DNA of 64,000 nucleotides from NCBI GenBank assembly GCA_964030475.1, contig CAXIPT010000008.1, forward strand, positions 3,376,161 through 3,440,160, in the 5' to 3' direction. The translations under genes were made by a program, and so were the position numbers. Below, piece by piece: positions 26,205 to 38,224 of the stretch. This DNA is from Tethya wilhelma. Lineage: Eukaryota > Porifera > Demospongiae > Tethyida > Tethyidae. How positions within the stretch are numbered: the stretch's first letter is position 1; each line of letters begins with the position of its first letter. The notes under the pieces were generated by a model. It made no database searches. It had not been told where the DNA came from and saw nothing but the letters and a program-made list of their open reading frames with translations.

Positions 26205-29200
26205 TATCTCTACTAGTCTGCTATGATAATTATTGATTGTGTAACACAATGTCTATAAGGCTATAATATTATTATCTCAATTTCGGTATCTTCACTGTCC
26301 TCACTCTCATCAGTCTCTGGGAAAGCTCGTAGTCTTGAACATCCTGCTTTAGTGGTTGTTTTGTTCCGGAATCTCTTCTTGATAAACCACACGATGAGAG
26401 TGAGGATTGCAGTTGGAACCACTGTGACGACGATTCCATTGAGGCCATTGTTAACAAGACCAGCAAATACCATTATTATGTAAAGTTGAAAACCAGTCAG
26501 GCAAAAGCCTGCTACTAGAATAAAACCAAGAACATTAACAGGAACTGCAAGACATAGCTTAAGGTAGCTGAGTATTTTAAATCTCTTGAGCTTACACAAA
26601 TCTATAAACCTGTTACAAATGTGCAACAGATAAGCTGAAAGCAGTGTGAAAAGGAGAAGAATTATAGCCATTATAGAGATTATTGATAGTGTGTGGAGGG
26701 GGCTAACCAGCAGCATGACACAGCAAGGTATCACTGCCATTGCCAACACCTGTACGAAGATCAGTAGTTGCCAGAATGCAATTATTTGTATTACCTTTGT
26801 AATAGTTTTTCTCATAGGTGTATTGCAGCAACAAAGAGCAAGAGTGATAATACCAGGCAGTGGTGGAAAGATATTTGGTCTCCAAACTTTTATGGCAAGA
26901 GCAAGCTCGATTAAGAGAGCTAATGGAATGATTACTGCCTTTGCAATTAATGCAGTTTGCATGTCCTTTTGCAAATTAACACTCATTTGGATTGCCTTTT
27001 TAATATCTGAGCATCCATCTGAACCTGTATGGAAGTGATACACAACACACTGTATATAGTTGGACTCCAGTAGTTTTGGGGAAACATGTGTAAGAAAGAG
27101 AAATGTAGTTGAAATACAGGCTACCCAGAAAAGTTGCGGTAAAAATTTCTGTGACTGTAGGTTAGGCATTTTAAATTGTGATCCATATAGGAAAAATGGT
27201 ATAGTTTTCCATAGCAGAAGGGGTACCAGGGCATTCAATGTTATGTAAGTAGTCATGATTGCTATACGAAAAGTCTTTTGAGAGATTTGTTGTTCTTTAC
27301 TATGAATAGCATCACCGTTAACCATTGATATGAACCCTCTTTCCTTTGGGTCAAACTGTGTAGGCTTTTGTGTTCCAGCTTTTGCATACACCTTTACCTA
27401 TGATTTTGAAGAACATATAACATACATTGTATCAGTTAAGAAATCATAAATGAAAAACTTACCCAGGTAAGTAACTTGACAAACTCATTTTCAAGATTTG
27501 CTTTTTGTGATAAGCATGAAACCTTCTTGAGATGAATATGAAGATTAAATAATGAGAATCTGTGGCTTGTGCGTAATACGCCATTATTACGAATAAATCC
27601 AGACCATGGGTCTAGGATTGCCATTATGTCTCCTGATATGAGGTCAAGGAGGACAGAATCAGTCCACTGAAGGTTCCAGCATTTGTAGTAGTGTTTACTT
27701 TCAACTGTGTCATCAAGTGAACAGCTAAGGTTGTCCACTATCAAGCATGTGTTTCTGAGGATCACATAGTTGTACTGATTGCTGAAGGCATACCTCTTGT
27801 ACAAGAATAAATACTGTTGGATATCGTACATCATCTGTTTGTCACTGAGTAGTGCACTCTCCATCATGTGATGTAGATCGTAGTTTGAGACAAACTGAGT
27901 GTCATTATTCTTGTTTCCTGCAGAAGATATAGTAACTGCTAGAAAACTCAAACTAAGTATTATTACTTTAACTAATGCCATTGTTTTTGTACATAGGATC
28001 TTTGAAAATCTCTTATTCTACAACAGTTACTATAGCTATAGACAAAGACTTATAAAGCATTTTCCATGGAATTCATTTAAACCAATGAAAGGGAGAGCCC
28101 TGGAATTATTAAAAAAGCATATTATAATATAATCAAATGCATCTTAATATTACTATGATGTATATAATTAGGCATGTGCATGGTCACTTTAAATTTCTAG
28201 ACGCTGAAAACAAACAAGCACATATTTTTAATGTGTAGTTAGATCTGGAAACAAACAAACTGAATGTGTGTAGCTAGTTATGACAATACCAAAGAAAAGT
28301 TTGCCAATTTTGACATAAAATCCTCACAAAAGTTCCCTTCAATATAGTAATACAAAGAAGGGGACACTTAACTCTCTTCCAGATTGCCAGAATTTAACAC
28401 CAGAATACGTATATTGAATAGACCCTTGTACAATCACGATCACTTCGGGGGTGGCAACCCCCATATATACTGCATGTACTTGGAGCTGTGTCCACAGTCA
28501 AGATCTTGGCCAGTTAAAAGGCCGCCTTTACTTGACCATACAAATTCGGCAACAAACTTAAGCAGTATATGGTATGGTCGGTCGTAAATTGTGAAACTTT
28601 CACTGGTCATAAATTGTGAAACTTTCACTGGTCATAAATTGTGAAACTAGCTTTCGCCACTAAAAACATTCATCACCATTAGGTTAACCAGCTGATCTTC
28701 ATAGATAAACATAAATGACAATCCTTACTGAATCATTTGATGTGGTGAAAATGAAAGATGAAAATTTTTACAATCAAGTAAAAGTACATAATCAATATCA
28801 ATCCTCTTTAGAAATAATTTAACTTGTTTGATAGACTAACCTGTTAGAGTCATTTAATATTTGTGAAGTATACGATCAGTAATAATTTATTATTAGCTCC
28901 TTAGCTCTATGTCAAGTCAGCATCTAGAACTATACATGCCTACATGTACTTTGATTGTCTCTATACTAGTCCTAATTGTTAAAAAAAGTCTAATAGACTA
29001 TATTATTTCCATCTCAGTATCTTCACTATCTTCACTCTCATCTGTTGTTGGGAAAGCTCCTGTAGTGTTTGATTTGTTCCGGAATCTCTTCTTGATAAAC
29101 CACACGATGAGAGTGAGGATTGCAGTTGGAACCACTGTAACGACGATTCCATTGAGGCCATTGTTGACAAGACCAGCAAATACCATTATTATGTAAAGTT

Positions 29201-32200
29201 GAAAACCAGCCAGGCAAAAGCCTGCTACTAGAATAAAACCAAGAACGTTAACAGGAACTATAAGACACAGCTTGAGGTAGCTGAGTATTTTAAATCTCTT
29301 GAGCTTACACAAATCCTTAAAGCTGTTACAAATATGTAACAGATAAGCTAAAAGCAGTGTGAAAAGAAGAAGAATTATAGCCACTATAGAGATTATTGAT
29401 AGTGTGTGGAGTGGACTAACCAGCAGCATGACACAGCAAGGTATCACTGCCATTGCCAGCACCTGTATGAAGATCAGTAATTGCCAGAATGCAAATACTT
29501 GTAGTACTTTTGTAATAGTCTTTCTCATAGATGTATTGCAGCAACAAAGAGCAAGAGTGAAAATATCAGGCAGTGATGGAAAGATATTTGGTCTCCAGGC
29601 TTTTATGGCAAGACCTAACTCTGCTAAGATAGCTAATGGAACAATTACTACCTTTGCAAATAGTGCAGTTTGCATGTCCTTTTGCAGATTAACACTCAAT
29701 TGGATTGCCTTTTCAATATCTGAGCATCTGTATGAATCTGCATGATAGTGATACACAACACACTGTATATAGTTGGACTGCAGCAGTTTTGGGGAAAAAT
29801 GTGTAAGAAAGAGAAATGTGGTCGGAATACTGGCTACCCAGAAAACTTGTGGTAAAATTTTCTGTGATTGTAGGTTAGGGATTTTAACTTGTGATCCATG
29901 TAGGAAAAATGGTATAGTTTTCCATAGCAGAAGGGGTACCAGAGCATTCAATGTTATGTAAGTGGTCATGATTGCTATGCGAAAAGTCTTTTGAGAGATT
30001 TGCTGTTCTTTACTATGAATAGCATCACCATTAACAATTGATATGAATCCTCTTTCCTTTGGGTCAAACTGTGTAGGCTTTTGTGTTCCAGCTTTTGCAT
30101 ACACCTTTACCTATATGATTTTAAAGAACATATATAACATATATTGTATATATACCAGTTAAGAAATCATAAACGAAAAACTTACCCAGGTAAGTAACTT
30201 GACAAACTCATTTTCAAGATTAGTATTTTGTGATAAGCATGAAAGCTTCTTAAGATGAATGTGAAGATTTGATAATGAGAGTTTATAGCTTGTACGTAAT
30301 ACGCCATTGTTACGAATTGATCCAGACCACGGGTCTAGGATTGCTATTATGTCTCCTGATATGAGGTCAAGAAGGACAGAATCAGTCCACTGAAAGTTCC
30401 AGCATTTGTGATAGCTCTTGTTTTCAGCTTTGTCATCAAGTGGACAGCTAAAGTTGTCCACTATCAAGCATGTATTTCTGAGGATCATGTAGTTGTACTG
30501 ATTGCTGAAGGTGTAGCCTTTGTACAGAAATAAATACTGTTGGATATCGTACATCATCTGTTTGTCACTGAGTAGTGCACTCTCCATCATGTGATGTAGG
30601 TCATAGTTTGAGACAAACTGAGTGTCATTATTCTTGGTTGTTGCAGAAGATATAGTAACTGCTAGAAAACTCAAACTAAGTATTATTACTGTAACTACTG
30701 CCATTGTGTTGGAACACAGGATCTTTGAACAATCCCTTATTCTACAACTAACTATTGTGTTTGCACATAGAAAATCTCTTATTCTTCGATAAACTATAGA
30801 CAAAGACTTATAAAGATTCTCCTTGGAATTCAATTAAATGAAAAGGAAAGCCCTGGAACAATTAAAGAACTGAGTATATATTCTTAATATTATTATGATG
30901 TGTGCATAATTATGTCCATGGTCTTTTAAATTTCTAGACGCTGAAAACAAACAAGCACATATTTTTAATGTGTAGTTAGATACTGGAAACAAACAAACTG
31001 AATGTGTATAGTTATGATAACACCTAAGAAAAATTCACCAAATTCGCCAAAATATACATGCAATCTTTGCAAAAGTTCCCTGCAATATTGTAATACAAAG
31101 AAGGGGACACTTATTTTCCAGATTGCCAAAATTTGATTCAGACCAGAATATGTATTGAATATACGCTAGTACAATCACGATCAATGTAAGGGGTGGCAAC
31201 TCCCATATATACTGCATGTACTTAGAGCTTTGGCCACAGCCAAGATCTTGACCAGTTAAAAGGCCCCCTTGACCATACGAATTCAGCAACAATACTCGGT
31301 CGTAAATTGTGAAACTTTCACCTCTAAAAACATTCATTGCCATAAACAGTTATCCAGCTGATTTACATAGATAAACATAAAATTAATGACAATTCTTACC
31401 GAATCATTTGATGTGGTGAAAATGAAAGATATTTTTTTTTACATTCAAGTAAAACACATAATCGATATCAAATCCTCTTTAGAAAGAATTTAACTTGTTT
31501 GATAGTCTAACGTGTTAGAGTCATTTAATATTTGTGAGAGGTGTGATCAGTAATCATGAATTTATTACAAATAATTATTAGCTCCCTAGCTTTATGTCAA
31601 GTCAGCACCTAGAACTATACATGCATGACTATACATGTACTTTGGTTGTCTCTACTAGCCCACTAAGTTAACAAAGTCTAATGGACTATATTATCTCTAT
31701 CTCAGTATCTTCACTGTCTTCACTCTCATCAGTTGTCGAGAAAGCTCCTAGTTTTGAGTATCTTGCTTTAGTGGTTGTTTTGTTCCGGAATCTCTTCTTG
31801 ATAAACCACACAATGAGAGTGAGGGTTACAGTTGGAACCAGGGTGATGATGATTCCATGTAGGCCATCATTTGCAAGGCCAGCAAATACCATTATTATGT
31901 AAAGTTGAAAACCAGCCATACAAAAACCTGCTACTAGAACAAAACCGAGAACATTGACAGGAACTATAAGACACGGTTTTAGGTAGCTGATTCTCTTGAG
32001 CTTACACAGATCCTTGAAGCTGTTACAGATATGCAAGAGACAAGCCAGAAGAAGTGTGACGATGAATACAAATATTGCTAATGCAGACACTATTGATAGT
32101 GTGTGGAGTGGACTAACCAGCAGCATGACACAGCAGGGTATCACTGCCATTGCCAGCATCTGTATGAAGATCAGTATTTGCCAAAATGCAAACACTTGTA

Positions 32201-35200
32201 GTACCTTTGTGATAGTTTTTCTCATAGATGTATTGCAGCAACAAAGAGCAAGAGTGATAATATCAGGCAGTGGTGGAAAGATATTTGGTCTCCAAACTTT
32301 TATGGCAAGAGCAAGCTCGATTAAAAGAGCTAATGGAATGATTACTGCTTTTACAATGAATGCAGTTTGCATGTCCTTTTGCAGGTTAACACTCAATTGG
32401 ATTGCCTGTTCCATACACGAGCATCTATATCTATATGTATGGTAGTGATACACAACACATTGTATGTAGTAAGACTGCAGCAGTGTCTTTGGAAAGAAAT
32501 GTGCAAGAAAGAGAAATGTGGTTGAAATACCAGTTACCCAGAAAACTTGCGACAAAATTTTCTGTGATTGTAAGTGAGACATTTTATATTGTTTTACATG
32601 TAGGAAAGATGGTATAGTTTTCCATAGCAGAAGAGGTACCAGAGCATTCAATGTAATGTAAGTGGCTGTGATTGCTATGCGGAAAGTGTGCTGAGAGATT
32701 TGTTGTTCTTTACTATGAATAGCATCACCGTTAATCATTGATATGAACCCCCTTTCCTTTGGGTCAAACTGTGTAGGCTTTTGCGTTCCAGCTTTTGCGT
32801 ACACCTTTACCTAAATTGAAAAGTATGTCATAATTATCATGAATGTATCATACAGTTTAGAAGCCATTAATGGATAAAAACTTACCCAGGTAAGTAACTT
32901 GAAAAACTCATTTTTGATATTAGCATTTTGTGATAAGCATGAAAGGTTCTTTAGATGAATATGAAGATTAGATAATGAGAATCTGCGGGTTCTACGTACT
33001 ACGCCATTGTTACCAATTAATCCAGTCAAAGGATCTAGGATTGCCATTATGTCTCCTGATATGAGGTCAAGAAGGACAGAATCAGTCCACTGAAGGTTCC
33101 AGCATTCATGATAGCTCTTGCTTTCATCTTGGTCATCAAGTGGACAGCTAAAGTTGTCCACTATCAAGCATGTATTTCTGAGGATCATGTAGTTGTACTG
33201 ATTGCTGAATGTGTAGCCTTTGTACAGAAATAAATACTGTTGAATATCGTACATCATCTGTTTGTCACTGAGGAGTGTACTCTCCATCATGTGATGTAGG
33301 TCATAGTTTGAGACAAACTGTGTATTGTTATTTTCTCCTGAACATGATGGTACTTCTAGAAAACTCAGTGCTAGTATTAAAACTGTAACAGCTGCCATTC
33401 TCTTTACATATGGAACTGGAAAAAAGAGTTATTATCTTCTTCAGTATCTGTAATTCTTCCTTTTATGTAGTTGAAGATTAGAAGGGAGAATCTTTGAAAA
33501 TGGTTTGTAATAATTGTTGATGGTTTTACTTTCATAATACACTATGTACTAGAACAACAGGACACACCTACGTGAACAAAAGAACCTTTTTTTCAATCAC
33601 AACATACATGATGTGGATAGTGTATTAAAACAAACTTTTTATAACATACTATTGATGATCATGTACACATTGTCCCACACACCTTTTTCGCTTTGACGAT
33701 TACAAATGTTGTCAAAGCGAAAAATGGGGCTAATTTGATAGACTATACAAACATATAATATGAGCTCCTGCATGGCAACCATGCATCAAATGCACTGTTG
33801 ATTATCATTGTGAAATTTTTTTCCATTCATATAATTGTGATAGTATTCACCAAGCTATATAATTATTAATAGTGAAAAATATTAAAATTTAAAAATTCTG
33901 CCTGAAAAAAATTTGTCCATACATGCACATACCAAATTCAATACATATCACCTAAAAATTTTTGCTAAAGAGTTCTATACTGTCATACTGCGACTTTTTT
34001 ACACACAAAGTAATACATATGAATATGTATGCGAAGAACAAGTTGAATGTAACACACAAAGTGCTAGCTGCAGCTACTTTGATAAATTCAAAGCCTGGCA
34101 TGTTACATGTATATTATCTCGATCTCTGTATCTTCACTGTCTTCACTCTCATCAGTCACTAGGAAAGGTCTGAGTTTCGATTTGTTTGCTTTAGTGGTTG
34201 TTTTGTTTCGGAATCTCTTCTTGATAAACCACACAATGAGAGTGAGGATTATGGTTGGAACCAGTGTGATAACGATTCCATTAAGGCCATCATTTGCAAG
34301 ACCAGCAAATACCATTATTATGTAAAGTTGAAAACCAGCCAGGCAAAAGCCTGCTACTAGAATGAAACCAAGAACATTAGCAGAAACTACAAGACACAGT
34401 TTTAAGTAGCTGAGTTTTTTTACCCTCTTGAGCTTACACACATCGTTTAGGCTGTTACAGATATGCAAGAGATAAGCCAGAAAAAGTGTAAATATGAGTA
34501 GAAGTACAGCCACTGCAGACACTAAGGATAGTGTATGGAGTGGACTAACCAGCAGCATAACACACCAAGGTATCACTGCCATTGCCAACACCTGTATGAA
34601 GATCAGTAATTGCCAGAATGCAAATACTTGCAGCACCTTTGTAATAGCTTTTCTTATAGATGTATTGCAGCAGCAGAGAACAAGAGTGAAAATATCAGGC
34701 AGTGGTGGAAAGATATTTGGTCTCCAGACTTTTATGGCAAGAGCAAGCTCAATCAAGATAGCTAATGGAACGATTACTGCTTTTGTAATGAATGCAGCCT
34801 GCATGTCTTTTTGCATAGTTGTGCTTGATTGGATTGCCTGTTCAGTACTCAAGCATTTACCCAGTTTAATAGTATTGTCTTTGAACACAGTACATCGTAA
34901 ATAGTAGGACTGTACTCTAGGAATATAATGCAAAGCAAAGAGGAAGGCAGTTGGAATACCGGCCATCCAAAAAACTTGTGGTAAAAGTTTTGGAGATTCT
35001 AGTTGTAGTGTTTGAATGTGCAATAGGACCCATGGTATGATCTTCCATAGCAGAAGAGGTACAAGAGCATTCAATGTCATGTAAGTAATGACGATTGCTA
35101 TCCGGAAATAGTGTTGAGATTGTTTTTGTTCACCATTGTCAACTGCATCTCCATACAGTATTGATACGAAACCCTTTTCCTTTGAATCAAACTCTGCACT

Positions 35201-35981
35201 GCCAGGCTTTCGTGTTCCAGCTTTTGCATAGACCTTCAACTGTATGCATGCAGATATATTACAGAATTAAGGCTAGAATGTCTTTTGTATAGCTTTACAT
35301 GAATGTTAGTTTATTTGTTGACTTACCCACAAAAGCAAATTGACAAACTCTTCCTCAAGATGAACCCCTTCCATCAGGCATGGAAGTTTGTTGAGATGAA
35401 TGTTGAGATTTAGTAGTGATGATCGTTTTGTGGCATGAAGGAAGTTTGTTTGAATAAGGCCGGACATAGGGTCTAATTCTGCAATGATATCTCCTGAAAT
35501 GAGGTTGACTAGAATAGAATCAGTCCACTGAAAATTCCAGCATTTGTGATAATCATAGTTCTTGTTTTCAGCTGTGACATCAAATTGTTGAGGGCAGCTA
35601 AGGTTGCCCACGGTTAGACATGTGTTTCTGAGAAACGTGAAAGTATACTGATTGCTGAGTGTGTATCCCTTGTGTATGAAGAGATTCTTTTGAATATCAT
35701 ACATCATCTGTTTGTTACTGAGTAGTGCACTCTCTAACATTTGATGTAGGTCATAGCTAGAGAGAAACCGAGTACTGTTATTCTCTTCTGCAGAAGAAGA
35801 CACTGTTAGAGAACACAATACAAGTATCAGCATTGCAGCAGCTGCCATCTTCCTTTGGACTGAAATAGTTTTCTCTCAATTTTATTTCATTTATGAATTT
35901 TTGCTGTAGGGATTTTTCCCTGTGAGAATTAAAAAATTCTTTTTTAGTTTCATGTTTTAATTTCCTGCATGTTTCGTTGGG

Positions 35982-36036
<55 letters not shown>

Positions 36037-36978
36037 CTTTCACAGAGCACAGCTGATCCTGAACAGGGCCTGACATCTGTGCCTCCTCTAAGAAGAAGAC
36101 TAAGATGCTTTGGGCCCTTGGCATCTCCAATATTCCTACAAGCATTCTCACTGACATTCCTTGCAGAGTGGGGAGACCGCTCCCAACTCACCACCATCAT
36201 CTTAGGAGCAAGGGAGGCATGTTCCAGCAACAGCATTGCATAATGTTATGTATTTTTATTAAAGTTTAATGCATGATGTCCTAGGCTGACGGTATATATC
36301 TTCAGTGTTTCCCCCAAAGAGGGGTAGGGGGGCGCTCCCCCCTCCTTTCAAATACTTCCTCCCCATACAAATACATAATATATAACTACTAATTTTCAGA
36401 CAATTTTAAGCAACTCCATGCACCCACCTCCCCCCCTCTTTACTTTTGTTCTGGGGGAAACATTGATCTTGCTGTGTGTACATATATTTATGTATATAGC
36501 TTTTGTAGTGAGCTTTCTTTCTATATTCTTCCAGAATCCCATTGGCGTAACATTAGGTGGAACTCTTGGTCATGCAATTTGTACTGCTCTGGCAGTTATT
36601 GGAGGGAAGATGGTCGCACAAAGAATATCAGTTAAGACAGGTACTTTTCTCCATTATCACTTGGTCTTGTGTTTGTTTAGATAGCAGTAAAGTGAAAGTG
36701 TAATTTAGCATGGCTACGACAAATTATGTACACAACAACACCATTATCCCTTTGATGATGCAATAAACCCTTTTTGTTTATAGTGAATGTTGCAAGGAAC
36801 GTTGTGAAACAAAAACTAATCATACATGATTGGTTGGGTTTTTTTTTTCAATTTTCGTCTAATACATAACATGCACACAGTTACTCTGATAGGGGGTGTG
36901 GTCTTCCTTGTGTTTGCGCTGACAGCATTCCTTCACAATCCAAACCCAGACACAGAGTTGGAACCTGGACTCATTTGA
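23606..36978 (+). CDS. TMEM165: TMEM165/GDT1 Golgi cation transporter
   Basis: Exons 23606-23812, 23965-24146, 24706-24937 (or its identical copy 25557-25788), 36046-36216, 36535-36640 and 36881-36978 join in frame to 331 aa, close to the vertebrate protein. The family (UPF0016) moves Mn2+/Ca2+ across Golgi membranes in exchange for protons and supports glycosylation. The two signature motifs are present in mirrored halves: SEIGDKTFFIAAILAMKYSR and AEWGDRSQLTTIILGARE. An N-terminal signal segment, the acidic loop MSPDEGQEELEEV and paired hydrophobic segments also match. The intron after 36216 begins GC rather than GT, the only phase-correct choice (ARE then NPIGV). The intron from 25789 to 36045 contains four antisense genes and an 850 bp duplication. 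Confidence 0.92.
24206..24240 (+). pseudogene. Partial repeat of the TMEM165 exon 2 end
   Basis: About 60 bp after exon 2, the sequence again reads as ATILAMKYSR followed by GTATGT, a diverged copy of the exon end and its donor. It has no acceptor of its own and looks like a small tandem duplication that left a decoy donor. Confidence 0.55.
24405..24450 (+). repeat. (GT)n microsatellite
   Basis: A GT run in TMEM165 intron 2, just before the 850 bp duplicated unit. Confidence 0.9.
24461..25310 (+). repeat. 850 bp duplicated segment, copy A (TMEM165 exon 3)
   Basis: Read side by side with 25312-26161 it appears identical throughout, including exon 3 and its flanks, and it ends at an N (25311). 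Exon 3 enters with a two-base carry and leaves in phase 0, so two copies in series would break the frame. Probably an assembly or allelic duplication. Confidence 0.9.
25312..26161 (+). repeat. 850 bp duplicated segment, copy B (TMEM165 exon 3)
   Basis: Second copy, offset exactly 851 bp from the first. A poly-A run (about 26170-26198) follows it. Confidence 0.9.
26261..27981 (-). CDS. Antisense nested membrane protein, copy 1
   Basis: Two exons (27981-27463 and 27397-26261, phase 0 junction LLTW/VKVYAK) give 551 aa. I do not recognise the family. A signal peptide (first about 21 residues) precedes an ectodomain of about 150 residues with four conserved cysteines (in RNTCLIVDNLSC, YKCWNLQWTDS and VSCLSQ). 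The second exon has a short juxtamembrane stretch and about seven hydrophobic spans: near TTYITLNALVPLLLW, LFWVACISTTFLFL, AKAVIIPLALLIELALA, WQLLIFVQVLAMAVIP, IMAIILLLFTLLSAYLL, VNVLGFILVAGFCL and VVPTAILTLIVWF. A basic anchor (IKKRFRNK) and an acidic tail (TDESEDSEDTEIEI) follow. An extracellular N domain plus seven spans suggests a receptor- or transporter-like surface protein; that is inference. The gene lies antisense inside the TMEM165 intron. Confidence 0.8.
28580..28648 (+). repeat. 25 bp tandem repeat, three units
   Basis: Three consecutive units containing TAAATTGTGAAACTTTCACT at 25 bp spacing, upstream of nested gene copy 1. A single unit occurs at the equivalent place upstream of copy 2 (about 31287), so the array expanded after the genes were duplicated. 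Confidence 0.8.
28998..30704 (-). CDS. Antisense nested membrane protein, copy 2
   Basis: Exons 30704-30186 and 30110-28998 give 543 aa. The start at 30704 is chosen because it begins the signal peptide shared by all copies; the open frame extends 43 codons further upstream without homology. It is very close to copy 1 in both exons, with the same four ectodomain cysteines, membrane spans, basic anchor and acidic tail (TDESEDSEDTEMEII). It lacks the TTKAGCSRL stretch before the tail. The upstream flank (GACGCTGAAAACAAACAAGC and neighbouring bases around 30930-31010) is also shared with copy 1 (28200-28290), so the duplicated unit is about 2.7 kb including regulatory sequence. Confidence 0.8.
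31686..33398 (-). CDS. Antisense nested membrane protein, copy 3
   Basis: Exons 33398-32886 and 32810-31686 give 545 aa. The layout matches copies 1 and 2: signal peptide, four-cysteine ectodomain, about seven spans, acidic tail. The most variable part is the extracellular loop after the second span (around YYIQCVVYHYHTYRYRCSC), which differs in length and charge between copies. The membrane spans and the WRPNIFPPLPDI segment are nearly invariant. That contrast is what one expects if the loop contacts a variable ligand, but this is inference. Confidence 0.8.
33675..33735. repeat. Short inverted repeat around TTTTCGCTTTGAC
   Basis: TTTTTCGCTTTGAC and GTCAAAGCGAAAAA lie about 15 bp apart in the spacer between nested copies 3 and 4, forming a strong hairpin. 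Possibly a small MITE remnant. The rest of 33400-34100 shows nothing recognisable. Confidence 0.6.
34103..35848 (-). CDS. Antisense nested membrane protein, copy 4
   Basis: Exons 35848-35327 and 35239-34103 give 552 aa. This is the most diverged copy: the ectodomain reads LSSYDLHQMLES and CLTVGNLSCPQQF, the loop after span two is different, and the junction codon is TTG (L) where the others have V. The four cysteines, the span pattern, IKKRFRNKTTTKA and the tail TDESEDSEDTEIEII are kept. All four copies lie head-to-tail on the minus strand and end in a hydrophobic residue after the acidic run, which could be a PDZ-type ligand. As the outlying copy it is probably the oldest. Confidence 0.8.
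35981..36036 (+). repeat. (CA)n microsatellite at a TMEM165 acceptor
   Basis: A CA run ends nine bases before the TTTCACAG acceptor of TMEM165 exon 4 (36046), sense orientation. Confidence 0.9.
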
Positions 36979-37482
36979 TCACTAGCTCAAAGATTATAAT
37001 GTACATGGCAACGTTTTAGAATTGACATGACAACATCTTTGTATGCATTCTCTACAGCCAGTTAATGGTTCATTGCAATACTACGTGCAGTACAACATGG
37101 ATATTGATTGCAAACAATAATTGTAATTATGGAAAATCACTATCGTTTTGACGTACTATAATAATAATCAATAGTGTACAATGTACGTCATCAAGTGTTT
37201 ATTTTCTTTAAGCTCATGCATTTGCATATGGGCAACTCCATATATAGCTGCATGATTTATCCAGATCCTGGCCATACATGCAGTTAGGTCATAATATTAT
37301 ATTATCTACAGTATAGCATGCAGTCCAATCAATATTAATCAAAATCCAGTACATGCATGTAAGTATAATTATATGCCATGTAGCCCTATAATTTCAATAA
37401 TAACTTAACTATATTTCACACGTACTGCATGTGGACATACAAGTTGTTGTATTGGATAACACAGAATTTAAGTGTTTTGTTT
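36979..37482. other. Intergenic region between convergent genes
   Basis: AT-rich sequence between the TMEM165 stop and the NDUFA2 stop. Both 3' UTRs probably lie here; no other feature is seen. Confidence 0.5.
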
Positions 37483-38047
37483 TTACTTGTCCCCTTCCTT
37501 CACTAATGTTTCTAAAACTTCTAAGACCTGGTCACTGTTCTTGTTAGAGAGGGCTACACTCTTCTCTTGACCATAGTCTGCAGCATGAGCATGAGTTGTA
37601 CATGTGCAGGAGAAAACAAAGAGAGCATAAAGAAGCAGATAAAACACCAATGGAATAAGAGACAAGCTCAGTGTGAAAACGCATTTACCATATCTTCCAT
37701 AGATTCTTGGCTCCACACCACTGCATTCACGAATCAGGAATGGAAATTTTGGGTTCTGCTGCTTTAAATCTACATAGTGCTTTTCAATAAAGTCCCTATA
37801 TACAAGGTAACAGAAGGTTTCGTGCAGTTATCTGTCTGGCCCTTCAATTGTATCTAATTAAAGCCCACCCCAAACCTCTTCTCGCTAAACAAATCCCCCA
37901 ACCATAGATAATATAGACACTATGCCCCAACTATTGCAATAGAGATATTGGAACAACTCACCTCACTCCCTGACTGCTCTGCGACGTTTGACAGAGGTGA
38001 ATGCGGACCTCTCTCAAGTTCTTTGAGATTGCCTGCCTCCAAGCCAT
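37483..38047 (-). CDS. NDUFA2: NADH dehydrogenase 1 alpha subcomplex subunit 2
   Basis: Three exons (38047-37962, 37795-37689, 37577-37483) give 95 aa, the normal length for this subunit. NDUFA2 (B8) is an accessory subunit of the matrix arm of respiratory complex I with a thioredoxin-like fold. The sequence has the expected [19 protein letters not shown] start, [32 protein letters not shown] and the C-terminal SADQV-like [17 protein letters not shown]. Of the cysteine pair seen in some orthologues, LCQ and RECS are present. The gene is head-to-head with the palmitoyltransferase gene. Confidence 0.93.
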
Positions 38048-38224
38048 GTTCACCTTTGACCTTTCACTCCGCCCATCACCAGATAACCGCACCTATTTTT
38101 CCACCACATGTGCGTTTTTGCGTTTTGATTTCAAAGCAGAAACTACTCCCCCTTTGACAAACTCCTTGGACCCACCCAACTAAAGACCAAAGCAGTTGGA
38201 AAAGGCGAAGTTGAGACGTTGAAG
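38048..38224. promoter_or_regulatory. Bidirectional promoter region, NDUFA2/ZDHHC
   Basis: 177 bp separate the divergent start codons of NDUFA2 (-) and the DHHC gene (+). No TATA box or other defined site was recognised. Shared control is inferred from the spacing. Confidence 0.55.

Noticed and set aside
26646..27248. Plus-strand frames over the nested membrane-protein genes, repeated in all copies
   Set aside because: They recur only because the minus-strand genes are duplicated, and they lack domain or splice logic.
28580..28648. Possible CRISPR-like array
   Set aside because: Three directly adjacent 25 bp units without spacers in an animal genome; a simple tandem repeat.
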